Source: Strongylocentrotus purpuratus
Taxonomy: Eukaryota > Echinodermata > Echinoidea > Camarodonta > Strongylocentrotidae
Length of the DNA: 64,000 nt
Direction of reading: 5' to 3'
NCBI RefSeq assembly: GCF_000002235.5
Contig: NW_022145604.1
Coordinates: forward strand, 28,927,291-28,991,290
How positions within the stretch are numbered: position 1 is the first letter of the stretch; every line of letters starts with the position of its first letter. Made by a program: the position numbers and the translations under genes. This document shows, one piece after another, positions 1 through 11,800 of this stretch. The notes beneath the pieces are model-generated. The model did not search any database, had not been told where the DNA came from, and saw only the letters and a program-made list of their open reading frames with translations.

Positions 1-2187
1 AAACTTATTCAGTTTTCTTATGTATATGCATTATTCATTTTGTATTAACATATGTCGATCATAATGATATTCATCTTGGTTATAATTGTTTTGTATATTA
101 TACACGATTATTGATTTCGATTTCGTGGGCTTTATAAAATAAAAACTCGACGTTCATCAGTTCTCCACATATAATAAATAATTGAATGTACAGATGAATA
201 GCGTTTTAATTGCCATGTGAAAGGAATTTCTTTTTATATAACAAAACAAACAACAAAAAACTCTCATGATTTGAATACGACTAGCATTACTAGAAAATAA
301 TCATCATTTGATTTTCGAGAAGAAAAAAAAACAACAGTTGCTTTCATGTTCTGATAACAATCATTGGTGCAGGCCATATAGGCATACCATTTTCTCTTCC
401 ACTTTCCCCACTCTATTTCATTTTTATTTGCCATAATAAGCCAGTTTAAGGTTGCAGTCTGAGCATGAGCAGATTATGGTCATTTGTACCAAAAAGGTAA
501 AACCCACAGAGATGAATACTGGTTATGCGCTCATAAAAGTTATGTGAATATTATTCATTTATGCACCAACGGTACTTTCTAAGATACGCAGGTGGAAGTA
601 TTCTTTTCAAGTGGGCAAACAAAAGGTATTCACGAAATACATCTAGGACTTTGGCAGTTATTATTTTAAGATGCTCAAAGTGGAATTTCTCCATGTGTAA
701 AAGATCTGTGGATATGTGCTATCTATAAACTCCCTTATTAAGATGATTCTAGAACTTTATGATACCCAATAGTTCAACTTAATACATATCCATACTTTGA
801 GAATAAGTTATAGACAGTGAGTTCAAATTCATATATGTCGTTACGTTTTATACCATGTTTTATACACCTGTCCATTGCATGTAGCCATTGCATTTAGCCA
901 ATTGGAATGATTTGTTTATACTTATACTGACAATTATGATGGACAGCATAAATGAAAGCGTTGGGTATGAGGTTAAACATAAATAGGACAAAGGTGATGA
1001 AGTTTAGACAGAATCCCAGCTGCATTCACATCACGCTATGGTGAAACCAGAAAGAATGGAGTTTTTGTCATGCCCCCCCCCCCAAAAAAAAAAAAAATCT
1101 ACTGTACAGCAGAGCACCAGATGAAGATACGGAAAATATAACTTGACACTGGAACCAATTTTAATTTCCAATAACTTTAACTTGGTGTTTTCCAACGCAA
1201 TTCTATCGTTCTATATCTTGTTGCAATGATTTTCAATAAATAAGCATTTTGTCATTCAAGTAGCAAAATTCAATATCAATTTCTTATAAAATATCATTTA
1301 AGTTTTTTTGTTGTTGTAAATACCTATATTATCATCCGTAAAGCGCTTATATTTCGTTATCATATGCGATAACATCATAACGAAGGATTGTCGTTATATT
1401 TTTTAAGGATCTAAAAGATTTATCCTGATTAGGTACTATAATGCCTTGTTCATATATGCAGCTAAAAAAGTGGGTTTTTTTAAAATAAATGAATCATGTG
1501 TAATCCGCCTAACATTTTTATATCATTAATGCAACATTAAACATCAGTTACAGTTACACCACCAACCCGACGCCAAGACGATTCAGAACTGACGGATTCT
1601 TCGTCAATGGTGATTCGAAATTTCTAGATCATCCTGTTTAATAGTTCTGGTTGTTGTCACTGGGGTATTAGAATATGATCCTATCTATTTTCTAATTAGG
1701 AGTAATAAATTGTAAATATATGATCAGAGACTCAGTCCAAGTCGTCGAGAAATATCGCCCTTCATTCCATGTGTTACATTATCAAGTGATAATTTAACCT
1801 ATTATGAGATGAACATGGAATTTTTGGGGTAAATTATGCCTACTCGGAAATATTACGACTTTACTTATTTAACATTAAAGAGGTACTAAACAAAAAATTG
1901 CGTAGTGAAAATGGTCTATCCGGAAAAGACCCCCAAACAAAGTTTTCTACTCCTATGGATTAGAGGATTCTGAATTAAACCTAATTAATACAGAGAATAA
2001 TGACATTAAACATACCAATTAAACTCTATCCCGAATGGCAAAGCACAATTTGGAAATAAAGAGATAGTATTACCTATCTAACTATGCCCGTCTCCCAGTA
2101 TGTTACGTATAAAGATCTTTGATTGTTTCTCAGGATAACTATATCAGTGACAGTAAGGGAAAACGTGGAGAAGGATAGGTGGGAAAT

Positions 2188-2188
2188 G

Positions 2189-2252
<64 letters not shown>
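2188..2252. repeat. (TG)n(AG)n microsatellite
   Basis: Alternating TG tract passing directly into an AG tract. Related, more diverged TG/AG tracts sit at the matching positions of unit 2 (19,355-19,430) and unit 3 (31,085-31,150), so the tract predates the duplication. A short ORF over it is repeat-driven. Confidence 0.9.
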
Positions 2253-2256
<4 letters not shown>

Positions 2257-2496
2257 GGGGGAAAGGGGAGAGAAAGACTCAGGGTCGGGAGAGAAAAAGT
2301 TTGATTAAAAGGAATGAGTATACAGGTCTATTTAAAGAGAAGGTTGAGTTCTGGGAAGAGGTGAAAAATAATTTGTGAGCATTACTCATTCTTATTATAC
2401 AAGTGTGGAAGAACATCAGTTAAGACATGAGAAGCATGGCTCTTCAAATGCCTTTATATTCTAAATATGCATGTAGCATCGTAAAAATCGGGGGGC

Positions 2497-2722
2497 CGGC
2501 TTTTTACGCCACGTGTTCTTGTAGTCCCATATACATCTTTCTGTGCAAGTGTTTGTAACTTTACCAAGACTTGGCCAAATTTCTTATCATTTTGATGATT
2601 CCAGAACCTTGCAATACACACAAATTATTTTTATATGCTAGATGATCAACCCTTTCTGGTCGGTTCCACACCGTTTCTTTCACAATGCAATCGCATGACC
2701 AGAACTCAACTTCATCTTTAAG
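2497..2722 (-). mobile_element. Diverged relative of the 382-bp MITE family
   Basis: On the - strand this reads like the 382-bp MITE described at 16,319: GTTCTGGTCATGCGATTGC, then a GTGAAAGAAACGGTGTGGAA-like block, the GCAAGGTTCTGGAATCAT block and the CTTGGTAAAGT block. It ends with ACCAGAACTCAA and CATCTTTAA. It is clearly older and partial. Only sequence similarity supports it; no target duplication is recognised. Confidence 0.55.
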
Positions 2723-2980
2723 AAGTGATGAAAGAAATTGCAGTACTTTGTGACTTTATGGCGATAATATATAAAGAGCTGAAAGGAACAATTCGTTTTC
2801 CTCCGGGAGAAAAAAAATGTAAATATCCCTTTCTGCATGAACATGAAACATGAAAATGTTTCATTCGTGTTGTGAAATTACCAACATTTCATATCATGAT
2901 CGAAACTTATCATTACTCTTCAGTCGCAGACCCAATAATGAGCTTAGTATGTGAGACAAAGTTGATTTGTCATGTCTTTC

Positions 2981-3560
2981 CGACATCTCAAAGTCCAAGT
3001 CACCGTACGTGCTTCAGTTCCACGTAAATAATGATAATAATATTAATAAAGATAACTATTTTCTATTATTTACCAAGGGTACTCATAAGGGTTGTTCTTC
3101 CTGCAGGACCTGCGATTATTATTACCGCAGCTGTCTCCAGGTACCCATTTACACCTGTGTGGAGAGTGGCAAGTCTGGATTAATTGGCCCATATTTTCCG
3201 ACATCTCAAAGTCCAAGATATCGTACGTGCTTCAGTTCCATGTAAATAATGATCATGATATCAATAAAGATAATTATTTTGTATTCTTTACCCAGGGTGC
3301 TCATTAGGGTTAATACTGTTCTTCCTGCGGGACCTGCAATTTTTATTAACGCAGCTGTTTCCAGGTACCCATTTACACCTGGGTGGAAAGTGGCAAGTCT
3401 GGATTAATGTCTTGTCAAAAAGAAACATTAGTGCCGGGCTGGGAATTGAACCCTCAAATCCTGGATTGAGAGTAAATTGGGTTTTTACAGACGTGTATCA
3501 ATCAGATATGTTTGTGTATGTGTATCAATCAGTGAATGAACCACTATACCAATAACATAA
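2981..3560 (-). repeat. tRNA-headed SINE, with a duplicated body
   Basis: The segment starting CGACATCTCAAAGTCCAAG occurs at 2,981 and again at 3,199, a direct repeat of 218 bp. Each copy includes a SINE body with GGTACCCATTTACACCTG and GTGGCAAGTCTGGATTAAT. The second copy continues into GTGCCGGGCTGGGAATTGAACCC, a B-box-like sequence on the - strand. Related copies lie at 41,270-41,500, 46,560-46,793 and 55,035-55,290, all with the tRNA-like head on the - strand. Confidence 0.6.
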
Positions 3561-3715
3561 TGCAATTAGTGAAGTCCCTGACTTCGTCTACAGTCCAGAG
3601 GACAGATAACTGACAAGAATGAAACCCTACGAGTTATTCAGCATATAGAAGCGATAGTTTTGGTGATTCCTGGCACAAGAAAATCCCGTACATTTTAACT
3701 AAAATGTTCATGAAT

Positions 3716-3900
3716 TATTCATAATATAAATAATAACACTACTACTAATAGTACTATTATTAAACCTACCACTACTATACTTACTACTACTACTATTACT
3801 ACTACTACTACTACTACTACTAATACTACTACAAATAATTATAATATGAATTCATTCATTACTGTTATCAATACTATTATCATTATTATTTAGATCAGTA
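3716..3900. repeat. (ACT)n-rich trinucleotide microsatellite
   Basis: Imperfect run of ACT/ATT trinucleotides (for example TACTACTACTACTACTAC). It is absent from the matching place in unit 2, so it arose or was lost after the duplication. Confidence 0.9.
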
Positions 3901-4616
3901 CCATTACTATAAAAGAACGACAAAACAGCTAAAGCAGCTTCTACTAAAATTGTATAACGCTTATCAGAGAGTATTCCTATAAGTTTACAGAATAATAAAA
4001 AGTATTGAAACTAGCAAAAGAGAAAAATGTATAACATGACTATTAATGAATAGGGTAATAATTAGACTATGCCTATTCTACTAAGTTGGCATACAGTAGA
4101 ATAAAACAAACGTTGGGCTTAAAAATACAAGTGCAAGAAGTGATTGAATATTTGGAAATGTTTCAAGGTATAAGATGTTTGATTCCCATTTTATGCAATT
4201 TAAACTAGATCAAAGATGGAATGTTTCAATGAAGTTATGAAGCGCTCTCAATAAGTCTTTCTCTTTGAGGATCATGGCGTAAATAAGAACGCTTGTGTAT
4301 TATAGAGTTTTATAATTGTCACTCATAGCAAAGTGACCAAATCTTGCTGAAAATGACAATGAAAAGCATTGGACACAGATATTGGTGCATTGGTGCAAAT
4401 AGTTAATACCCTTCTGGCTCCCAACAGAAAAACGACTTCTACTCCTTCTAGTCATTAGATTTAAGCATCAATGTTTTGTTTGAAAAAATATAAATCATAT
4501 ACAAAATCTACAAAAAAACAAATTAATATATTCAAGATTAATCATGGATATTATTATGAACAAGGCTGATATGCCTTGTTTCTATATGATATGTTTGGGA
4601 TATGACCTTTGTAGAT

Positions 4617-5000
4617 ACATAATAATAATAATAATAATAATATTCATTTGTAAAGCGCAATAACTATGTGGATATATTCTACTGCGCTGCAAGAGATCGT
4701 AAATGCTGTGCTATACATACTATATGAACAAGTGAGTTTTCAGTTTTGATTTAAAATTATCTAGTGATGGGGCTTTCCTTATTTCTAGTGGTAATTTAAT
4801 CCATAATAACGGGGCAGCACAGAGAAATTACCGGTTCCCGAGGGTTACTTTGGTTTTATATGGGGGTATTTGCAACATAACAGTAACTGTGATCCTGTGA
4901 TTTGCTCCTGCAAAGGCCGAAAGAACGAAAGGAGTTGACCCTCGACTCAAACGCAACTGCAGGGCGACACCAACGGTTGGTGTTCAACCTTTTATATACC
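4617..5000 (-). repeat. Interspersed repeat with an ATT-rich, GCGC-containing end
   Basis: Begins with (AATAAT)n followed by TTTGTAAAGCGC, the reverse complement of the GCGCT...(ATT)n tails typical of LINE/SINE 3' ends seen at 36,150 and 36,910 in this window. The inner part (GGTTCCCGAGGGTTACTTTGG) matches 5,860 in a second copy. It is probably a non-LTR-derived repeat; its class is not determined. Confidence 0.5.
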
Positions 5001-5637
5001 CTAGTATTTCAATGCTAAAATAGAATTTGAAGAGCGCCACAAACTAGTTGCCTAAAAAAGGGGGCTGGTAAGACATGAAATGATAAAAGTTACCAATCAA
5101 ATTTCCAATTCATTTTTTTAGTTGTTGTTGGTATTGGTTTTTCTTTACAACAACAGAATTTACCCTAAAAATATTTACCTCGCTACGATTAAAAGCCAGA
5201 GCAAACGTGCTCTCAAATTAAAGAAGATGGAACGGTCCGAAATGTATGAGGTATATAAACTTCTTTTGTGAAGAATGCAATGTTGTTATCCACATGACCA
5301 TTCCATCACTGAACATTACTGCGGAATGAAGCCAATGAAACGAGCCGAATGATGAAAACAATGATTTTATTTCGAACAGATTGCCTTCATAGAAAACAAT
5401 GATTATAATCATATAGCGCGTCATGTGAATACTACAATGCGCTTCACTATGTTGTCGTTATTCAACCCACCTTTCACTGGATTTAAAGACTGCACACAAA
5501 TGTGCACCATCTCCACTCTTAAAGGAGTTTTCCTATCATTCATGCATGGAATAGTCCATGTTTAACCTGCGCATAGACGTCACGAAATTCGATACAGGTA
5601 CAAGAGACAGTACAGTACAGATATAGTTCAGTACATA

Positions 5638-5970
5638 ATATAATAATAATAATAATAAATTTATATAGCGCAGCTTTTATACAAAATATATTCAGCTGCG
5701 CTGGTTAAGAGCTTCTTTTTACTAAATTCTACAAAATAAGATCTGTCAATTGAACAAATAAGTTTTTTGATTGGATTTGAATACATTGAGAGATGGATTG
5801 CTTTGTATTTCTCACGGCAAGCTATTCCATAGTTTGGAGGCAGCAATAGCAAAAGCACGGTCCCCGAGAGTTACTTTAGTTTTTTCCATGGGGAATCTGA
5901 AACAATTATTTATCTGTGGAACTGCACAGGCTACGACTGTGTTACTGGACTTTGACAGATTCAACCAGTA
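5638..5970 (-). repeat. Second copy of the repeat at 4,617
   Basis: Same layout as the copy at 4,617: (AAT)n, then ATATAGCGCAG, then the segment with CACGGTCCCCGAGAGTTAC. A 66-codon ORF runs through it, but the other copy is disrupted at the same place, so coding is unlikely. Confidence 0.5.
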
Positions 5971-6939
5971 GTCGAAACCTATTGGGTAAGCATAATTTTA
6001 CCTATTGCCATGATTGTTGTTAACTGTCTTCATCTATATTGTTTCATACCCTGTATTGACCCTAAACGCTAAATTGAATTTACAAACGACTTTGGACTTC
6101 CATGCGCATTGAAAATATTTGAATCAACCATTCAAATAAACTATTTTCTCTCCCCCCCCCCCCCCTCCATGCCAACAAATGGCTAAAATTCAGTGACTGA
6201 ATAGTGGTTATATCAACATCAGGTTGATGTATGTACAATATATGGCCAGGAGGACTTTAGACTTATCACTGAAAAAAATCAAACGTTTGACCTCGTTCAA
6301 TTTACTTGTGATTATAGGGCAATGACTGAAATCAGGATTTGTTTAAAATCATAGTGATTAAATAAACCCAAATAAATTAAACACACTGCGACCTCATCAA
6401 CGGTACTTTAAATTCTAATGTATAGTTTATATATATTTACATTAATATTTGCTTTTAAAAAATCAGGCTTATTCTTACACCACTATAGTGTAGTATGCAG
6501 GCACAAACCCATTTCACTGTAAGACTAGGCTGACAGCTTACTGGTTAAGCTCTGTGCTTTAGCTGCTCCTGAAATAGACTTTCTTTCTTTCTTGATTTGA
6601 TTTTGTTTTGCAATTAGTCACCATTGACTATTTTTGCCACACACTGTTTTTTCAATCATTTATATATATATATATGTACAATTACATGTCATGATTGACT
6701 ATTTTCAGGATTTCCTTTTCCATCCTTCTTCTCTGTCAGATAATTATGAATTATGGTTAAAGTATCACATTACAGTTTGTGCTTGCAGACTAACTGTACT
6801 GTCGGCATTTATACTTCGTTGGACCCCAAATGAATTGACGTTTTATTAAATAATGTCATAATCAACTGATTTGCGCTATATATGATCTACATTCTTTCCC
6901 TCTATTTAAAATCCCTTTCCTAGCCCTCGCATCATTTCT

Positions 6940-7120
6940 CCCCTTTCTCTCTTTCTCTCTCCTATCTCTCTCTCTCTCTCTCTGTGTGTCTCCCTTTCCC
7001 TCTATTGACATATTCCTCTCCTATCCTACTCGTCGTTTCTCCTCCTTGTCTCTCTCTCCCTCTCTCTATCTCCCTTCTTCCCCCTCCTCACACATACTTC
7101 ACACACAAAAACACACACAC
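6940..7120. repeat. Pyrimidine-rich microsatellite tract
   Basis: CT/TCTC repeats and polypyrimidine sequence followed by a short (AC)n tract. The ORFs across it encode only Ser/Leu or Arg/Glu runs and are not considered genes. Confidence 0.85.
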
Positions 7121-7304
7121 AAACGAGCACAATCCAATGATTTGGGTTACAGAACCTAATAGTATCTGTAAATTGATTGGAGACGATATTTCGTATTAAG
7201 CACCATTTTGATCCAGATTTATTTCCATCAATATATATCATTGTGTGAATGGAATGGAAAGAGTGAAAAGAAAGATAAGGCATTTCGCTAAATTTTTCCC
7301 AGGA

Positions 7305-7415
7305 AAACTACCCCCTGGCGGTAATTTCCCGAGGGGTTATTGTCCTTGGGGATAGTTTTCCGGGGGAGTAATTTTCCGCTGGGTGATTGTCTAGGGGGTA
7401 ATTGTCCTGATACGT
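7305..7415 (+). repeat. Degenerate GGGGGTAATTGTCC minisatellite, locus 1
   Basis: About seven imperfect 14-16-bp units of the form GGGGGTAATTGTCCT. The flank after it (GATACGTTCCTTGTGGCAGC) matches the flank at 20,690 in unit 2. The same motif family is expanded at 39,250-39,705. Confidence 0.75.
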
Positions 7416-8519
7416 TCCTTGTGGCAGCTCAAAAATTAGAGAAAAGTACTCATATTGAAGCCTGTGAGAAACGGACATTACACTTTTACATTCTTTTACA
7501 CTCTCTATATACCCCTTTAGCTTTGATTTCACAAGTTCTACGGACCATGAAAAGCTTGTAGCAGTAAACTTTATTCCGTTCATCACAATTTAATACCATA
7601 AAATATAAATAAAAGCGCTTTGGCGTGAGTGTGTGTGTGTGTATTTGGGTGTTTACAGACGTGTATCAATCAGATATGATTTTTTACGTCTGGGGACCGA
7701 CTTTTAACGTCACCATCCGAAAGACGTGACTCAGTTTTGAACCTACGTCCTCGGCTGAATCAGTTTGTGAAGATTGAGACCCAAATATGTATAGATGTTT
7801 TTACCGTAAAAATTGGTGATACATTTTGCCCCAAAAGTTATCCCTTTTTAAAGAAAACTCCGCTTAACTTATTTAAATCCTATGGATACACAACTCAACG
7901 CTTGTTGAAGTCTTTTGTTTGATACTAAATTATTCAGGGTAGCCCAAACTGCTATCTCGAAGTTTCGCAGATATTATGATTTTTGGCAAATCAACATTTC
8001 CCTGGAATTGTCCAGAAGAATTAGGAAAAGAAAATTGCTTGCAAGGAAGTGGCGTCGCTCCAAATTCATTTCCTATGTTTACATCATGATATATACCGGG
8101 AAGGGGGATAAACACTACATTGTGTATCTCAAATCTTAACATGAACAAGCTGAATCCCCGCCATCACACCTATCCGAATGGCAAATTGAAGGAGAAAGAA
8201 GTCTTAAAATTCCTAGTACCCCGTCATAGCTGTCCGTTTTAAAGTAAAGTGGATTTCCATGATCGTTAGCGTTTCATAATTTTTCCTGTACAAAAATAAT
8301 ATTAAAACATTTTTAATACCTTTTGTCATTTAGCATTCATTCAAACATGTTCATACGTGTACTTTAGAAGCTTATAGTACGAGGGAATTGTATCATTTGA
8401 AGAAAAAATATGAAATAATGATGTGGACCTCAAAAAGGAAGAACGAGGGGACGAGAAACGAGAAATTTGACTGACCATGAAGACAAATATTTAGTTTAAT
8501 AACTTCCATCAGGACTTTG

Positions 8520-8822
8520 AATGTTTTTTGACCAATGTGACCTCTAATATCTATCTGATTGGTTGAAGGGCAAGCACGCATATTGTGACGTGATATAGCA
8601 TGGCTAATCTCCTGTTTGTATTTATATGTTATTTCCCCATACACAGCTTCAAGAGTGTAAGACTCGAGTTATATATCAGTTTGTTCGTTTGCATCAGGTA
8701 ATCAAGCAGTTCATTGCGAGACAGCAATCTATACAGTATTTCACTAAACCTCTGAGCAGTTTGAGAGTCCTTACTGCACATTGGCCCACACTTTGGACTT
8801 GCGTTAATTAATATCACATAAA
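8520..8822 (+). promoter_or_regulatory. P450 gene A upstream / 5' UTR region
   Basis: The block before the ATG is almost unchanged between the two P450 genes (compare 21,660-21,969). It contains CCAAT near 8,531, an inverted CCAAT (TGATTGGTTG, 8,556-8,565) and a CRE-like TGACGTGA (8,586-8,593; the unit 2 copy reads TGACGTGT, so only the TGACGT core is shared). The last 65 bp before the ATG are nearly identical. Conservation against a diverging background suggests promoter and leader. The transcription start is not determined. Confidence 0.5.
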
Positions 8823-11800
8823 ATGTTCGAACTGTCGGCAACATCTGTGTTTCTAGGAGTGGTGATTTTTCTCCTCTGTTTCTGGGTCGTCCGGAGACCT
8901 AAGAACCTCCCTCCTGGGCCATGGTCGCTCCCAATCATCGGGTATAACTTTAAACCAGGTCTTATCCACGAAGCCTACATGGATCTGGCTAAGAAGTACG
9001 GCCCTATTTTCAGTTTGCGGAGAGGTTCGTTTGTCTTCGTAATATTGAATGACAGGGAGAGTATCACACAGGCTCTGGTAAAGTCAGGAGAATTCTTCTC
9101 GGATCGGTTTGTACCGGGACACTTTAATTGGTCAATACCGGATCCTGGAAAGAAAGGTAAGCTTCATAGTTCACATGTATTGGTATTGCAAGTATTTAAA
9201 TGTTGAACTTCGTATTATTCCAAAACCATAGGGCCGATTCATTTCAAAGGTGACGCTTTGTAAATTGTTTTCTGTATATTTTGTTTTTTAATCGTCTTTG
9301 ATCATTAGGAAAGTATTAATCTCGACTTTGTCACATGCAGGGAAGACTTCCAAGACCTGTATACAAGGTGTATATGAGAGTAAGCAAGAGAAGAGATTGG
9401 ATCCCTTGGGATGTAGCAAGTAGTGCTGGTAAAGTTTTTAAAGTAGATACGGATTTAGGCCCAGGAGTCACGGGAGCAGGCGCGTAGCCACGGGGGGGGG
9501 GGGGGGGGGGTGAGGGGGGGGGGGCACGTGCCCCCTTCAATTTCCAGGATCGGTTGAAATTTTGTAGACCCCTTTTTTTGGCCTCGATCGATTACATGTA
9601 TGTGGGGGGGGGGCACAACACACTGTAAAAAAGAATTTGTTCATTGGTAATTTTTACGTATTTTTTCCATGTAGAATTTACTTGAAAACATTAGTTTTGC
9701 CACTTACGCACTAAATTTAAGTCTTGCTAACTCAAACTTTCAATTTAGTAGAACATACGTGGAATATTTAAGTAAAATCAAATACATAAGAACTTTAAGT
9801 AATTTTAGCTTGTATTAATTTAGTAATTTTAACTCAAAATCAGGAATTATACGTATTACTCAAACGATTTATGTTGATTTTTCTTATCTTTTTAAAGTAA
9901 GGACCGATGCAGTGCGTAATAGAAATATTTACATAATTTATGAATATTCATTAAGACCAAATTAAACTCTTTTTTAAATAAAACAATTCTTTTTTTGTGG
10001 TTGAATGAAAATTTAAGGACTTTAAAACATTTACTAATTTATTTAACATGGCTAAGCAAAGACAAGACAAATTTTAATTGTTACCCAGTTCAAAACAAAT
10101 CAAAACTTGATATTGCAGGAAATTGTCAACCAATTTTCCTTTTAAGATGCTACGATCAAGTATATATAAAATTTGGAGCCTTTCAATATGTGTCGAATTG
10201 AAGCGTATGTAATAGTATAGTATTAATGACTGCTTTGAGAGAAATAGTTGTTTTTATACGCTCTCGGGAAGGTTACAATTGGGCTATTCCCCTCGGCGTT
10301 GTTTTTATACGCTCAAGGGAAGGTTAGAATTGTGCTATTACCCGAGGCGTGCCGAGGGGAACAGCCCAATTGTAACCTTCCCGAGAGCGTATAAAAACAA
10401 CTATTTCTCGAATATTAAAGCAGTCATTAATACTTTTATATGCCGAAAAAAAAAATGTCGAAGATGGGATTCGAACTCTTGCGTACAAAAGGTGATGATA
10501 TTAAAGTCAGCGCATTAATCCGCTCGGCCAGCGCGCTCTGTCACCATGCACGGTAGTTTTCTTTAATATATACATTAAAATGAATTGAAAACGGCTTCGC
10601 GTGGTCGATGCTTCGCCGCTGCTCCATTAAACGGGCCCTTCTTTTACTTTTGCAATGCATATTGGCACGAACTTAGATCAAGATCTATCGGCAAATGTTG
10701 TTTTTCTGTTTTTGGAAGTTTATTTTCGTCTTCATGTCAACAATGCAAGATAAAATTGTCGGTAAGATCGATCGAGATTCAATTGTATTGAAATTACCGA
10801 CCAATTCTTCGCACACGTACGGTATCCTCGATCGCTCAGACCATTTTTTAACATGTAAACCTATGGGTATTTCACCAAGACTGAACTATTTTCCCAATAA
10901 CCATGGCTATTGGGATTTTGAACTGTTTTTTAACCATGGTTACCGGGAATTTTCGGGAACAGTTAAAGTTTATGAATGCGATTTCGACCAATCAGATTGC
11001 TGGATTACTTAAGTGAGGTATATAATTTGTGATGGTGGTAGATATATATATATATATACGGTTAAATCTTAAATAGAAGTAGTGTTAGTGATTAGTGATT
11101 AATCTTAAATAGAAGTAGTGTATGATTAGTGGATGTTACTTGTTAGATTAGATGGGTACCAAATCGTGCAATATGTAATCCTATCATAGCTTTTTTTTAA
11201 TTATCTAAAATGATTACAATACTTAAATTATTTACGTTAATGAAACTCGATTTAACTGAGTAAAAAGTTATTCAGCAAAATAATTAATTCTACTTAAGAA
11301 TTTAAGATGCCGTAGGTAATATTTACTTAATAAAAATAAGGCAATTCTTTTCCTCAATTTTATTGAGTTATTTCGACTATTATTTTTTTTTACAGTGCAC
11401 GTTTTTGGCACTGATAGTTAGGAAACGAGTTATTTCTCTTTAAGCGTAGATGGGAGAGGGGTCAGTCGGCATCGCCTCAAAGTGCTGCTTTTACTTGTAT
11501 ATTAAATGACTTAGAGTGGTGAACAACAATTAAAAAATGCATAATCTGAGCTTTATCATTTAAATTTTAGCTTATAACCTGCTTAATGTCTTGCCGACAC
11601 ATTGACTTACAGTCATTTATGGACATATATGATGTGGTGAAATACAAATGAGGAAGGGATTCGGGAATGAAAACTGTTCTCAATGTATACCCCTTGTGGT
11701 ACTTGATCGGTATTGGTGAAAGTATATTTTTAGATGATTTGTGTATTATGATGAAAAAGCCCATACTTGTTTCCATTATCAGTCCACATATTTTCTCTTG

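Larger units (their letters stand above)
9621..11397. mobile_element. CACTA/EnSpm-like non-autonomous DNA element (candidate)
   Basis: Starts CACTGTAAAAAA and ends TTTTTTTACAGTG, giving a terminal inverted repeat of about 12 bp. The 1.8 kb between the termini is absent from intron 1 of gene B, whose sequence reads straight through (GGGGCACAGTACG near 22,605). CACTR termini are characteristic of the CACTA/EnSpm superfamily. There is no transposase. Nested inside are the snapback sequence at 10,222 and the tRNA-like sequence at 10,455. Confidence 0.55.

Noticed and set aside
7915..8148. 72-74-codon ORFs on both strands in conserved intergenic sequence
   Set aside because: The copy in unit 2 (21,007-21,276) is broken by indels that are not multiples of three, so the similarity is due to duplication, not coding constraint.
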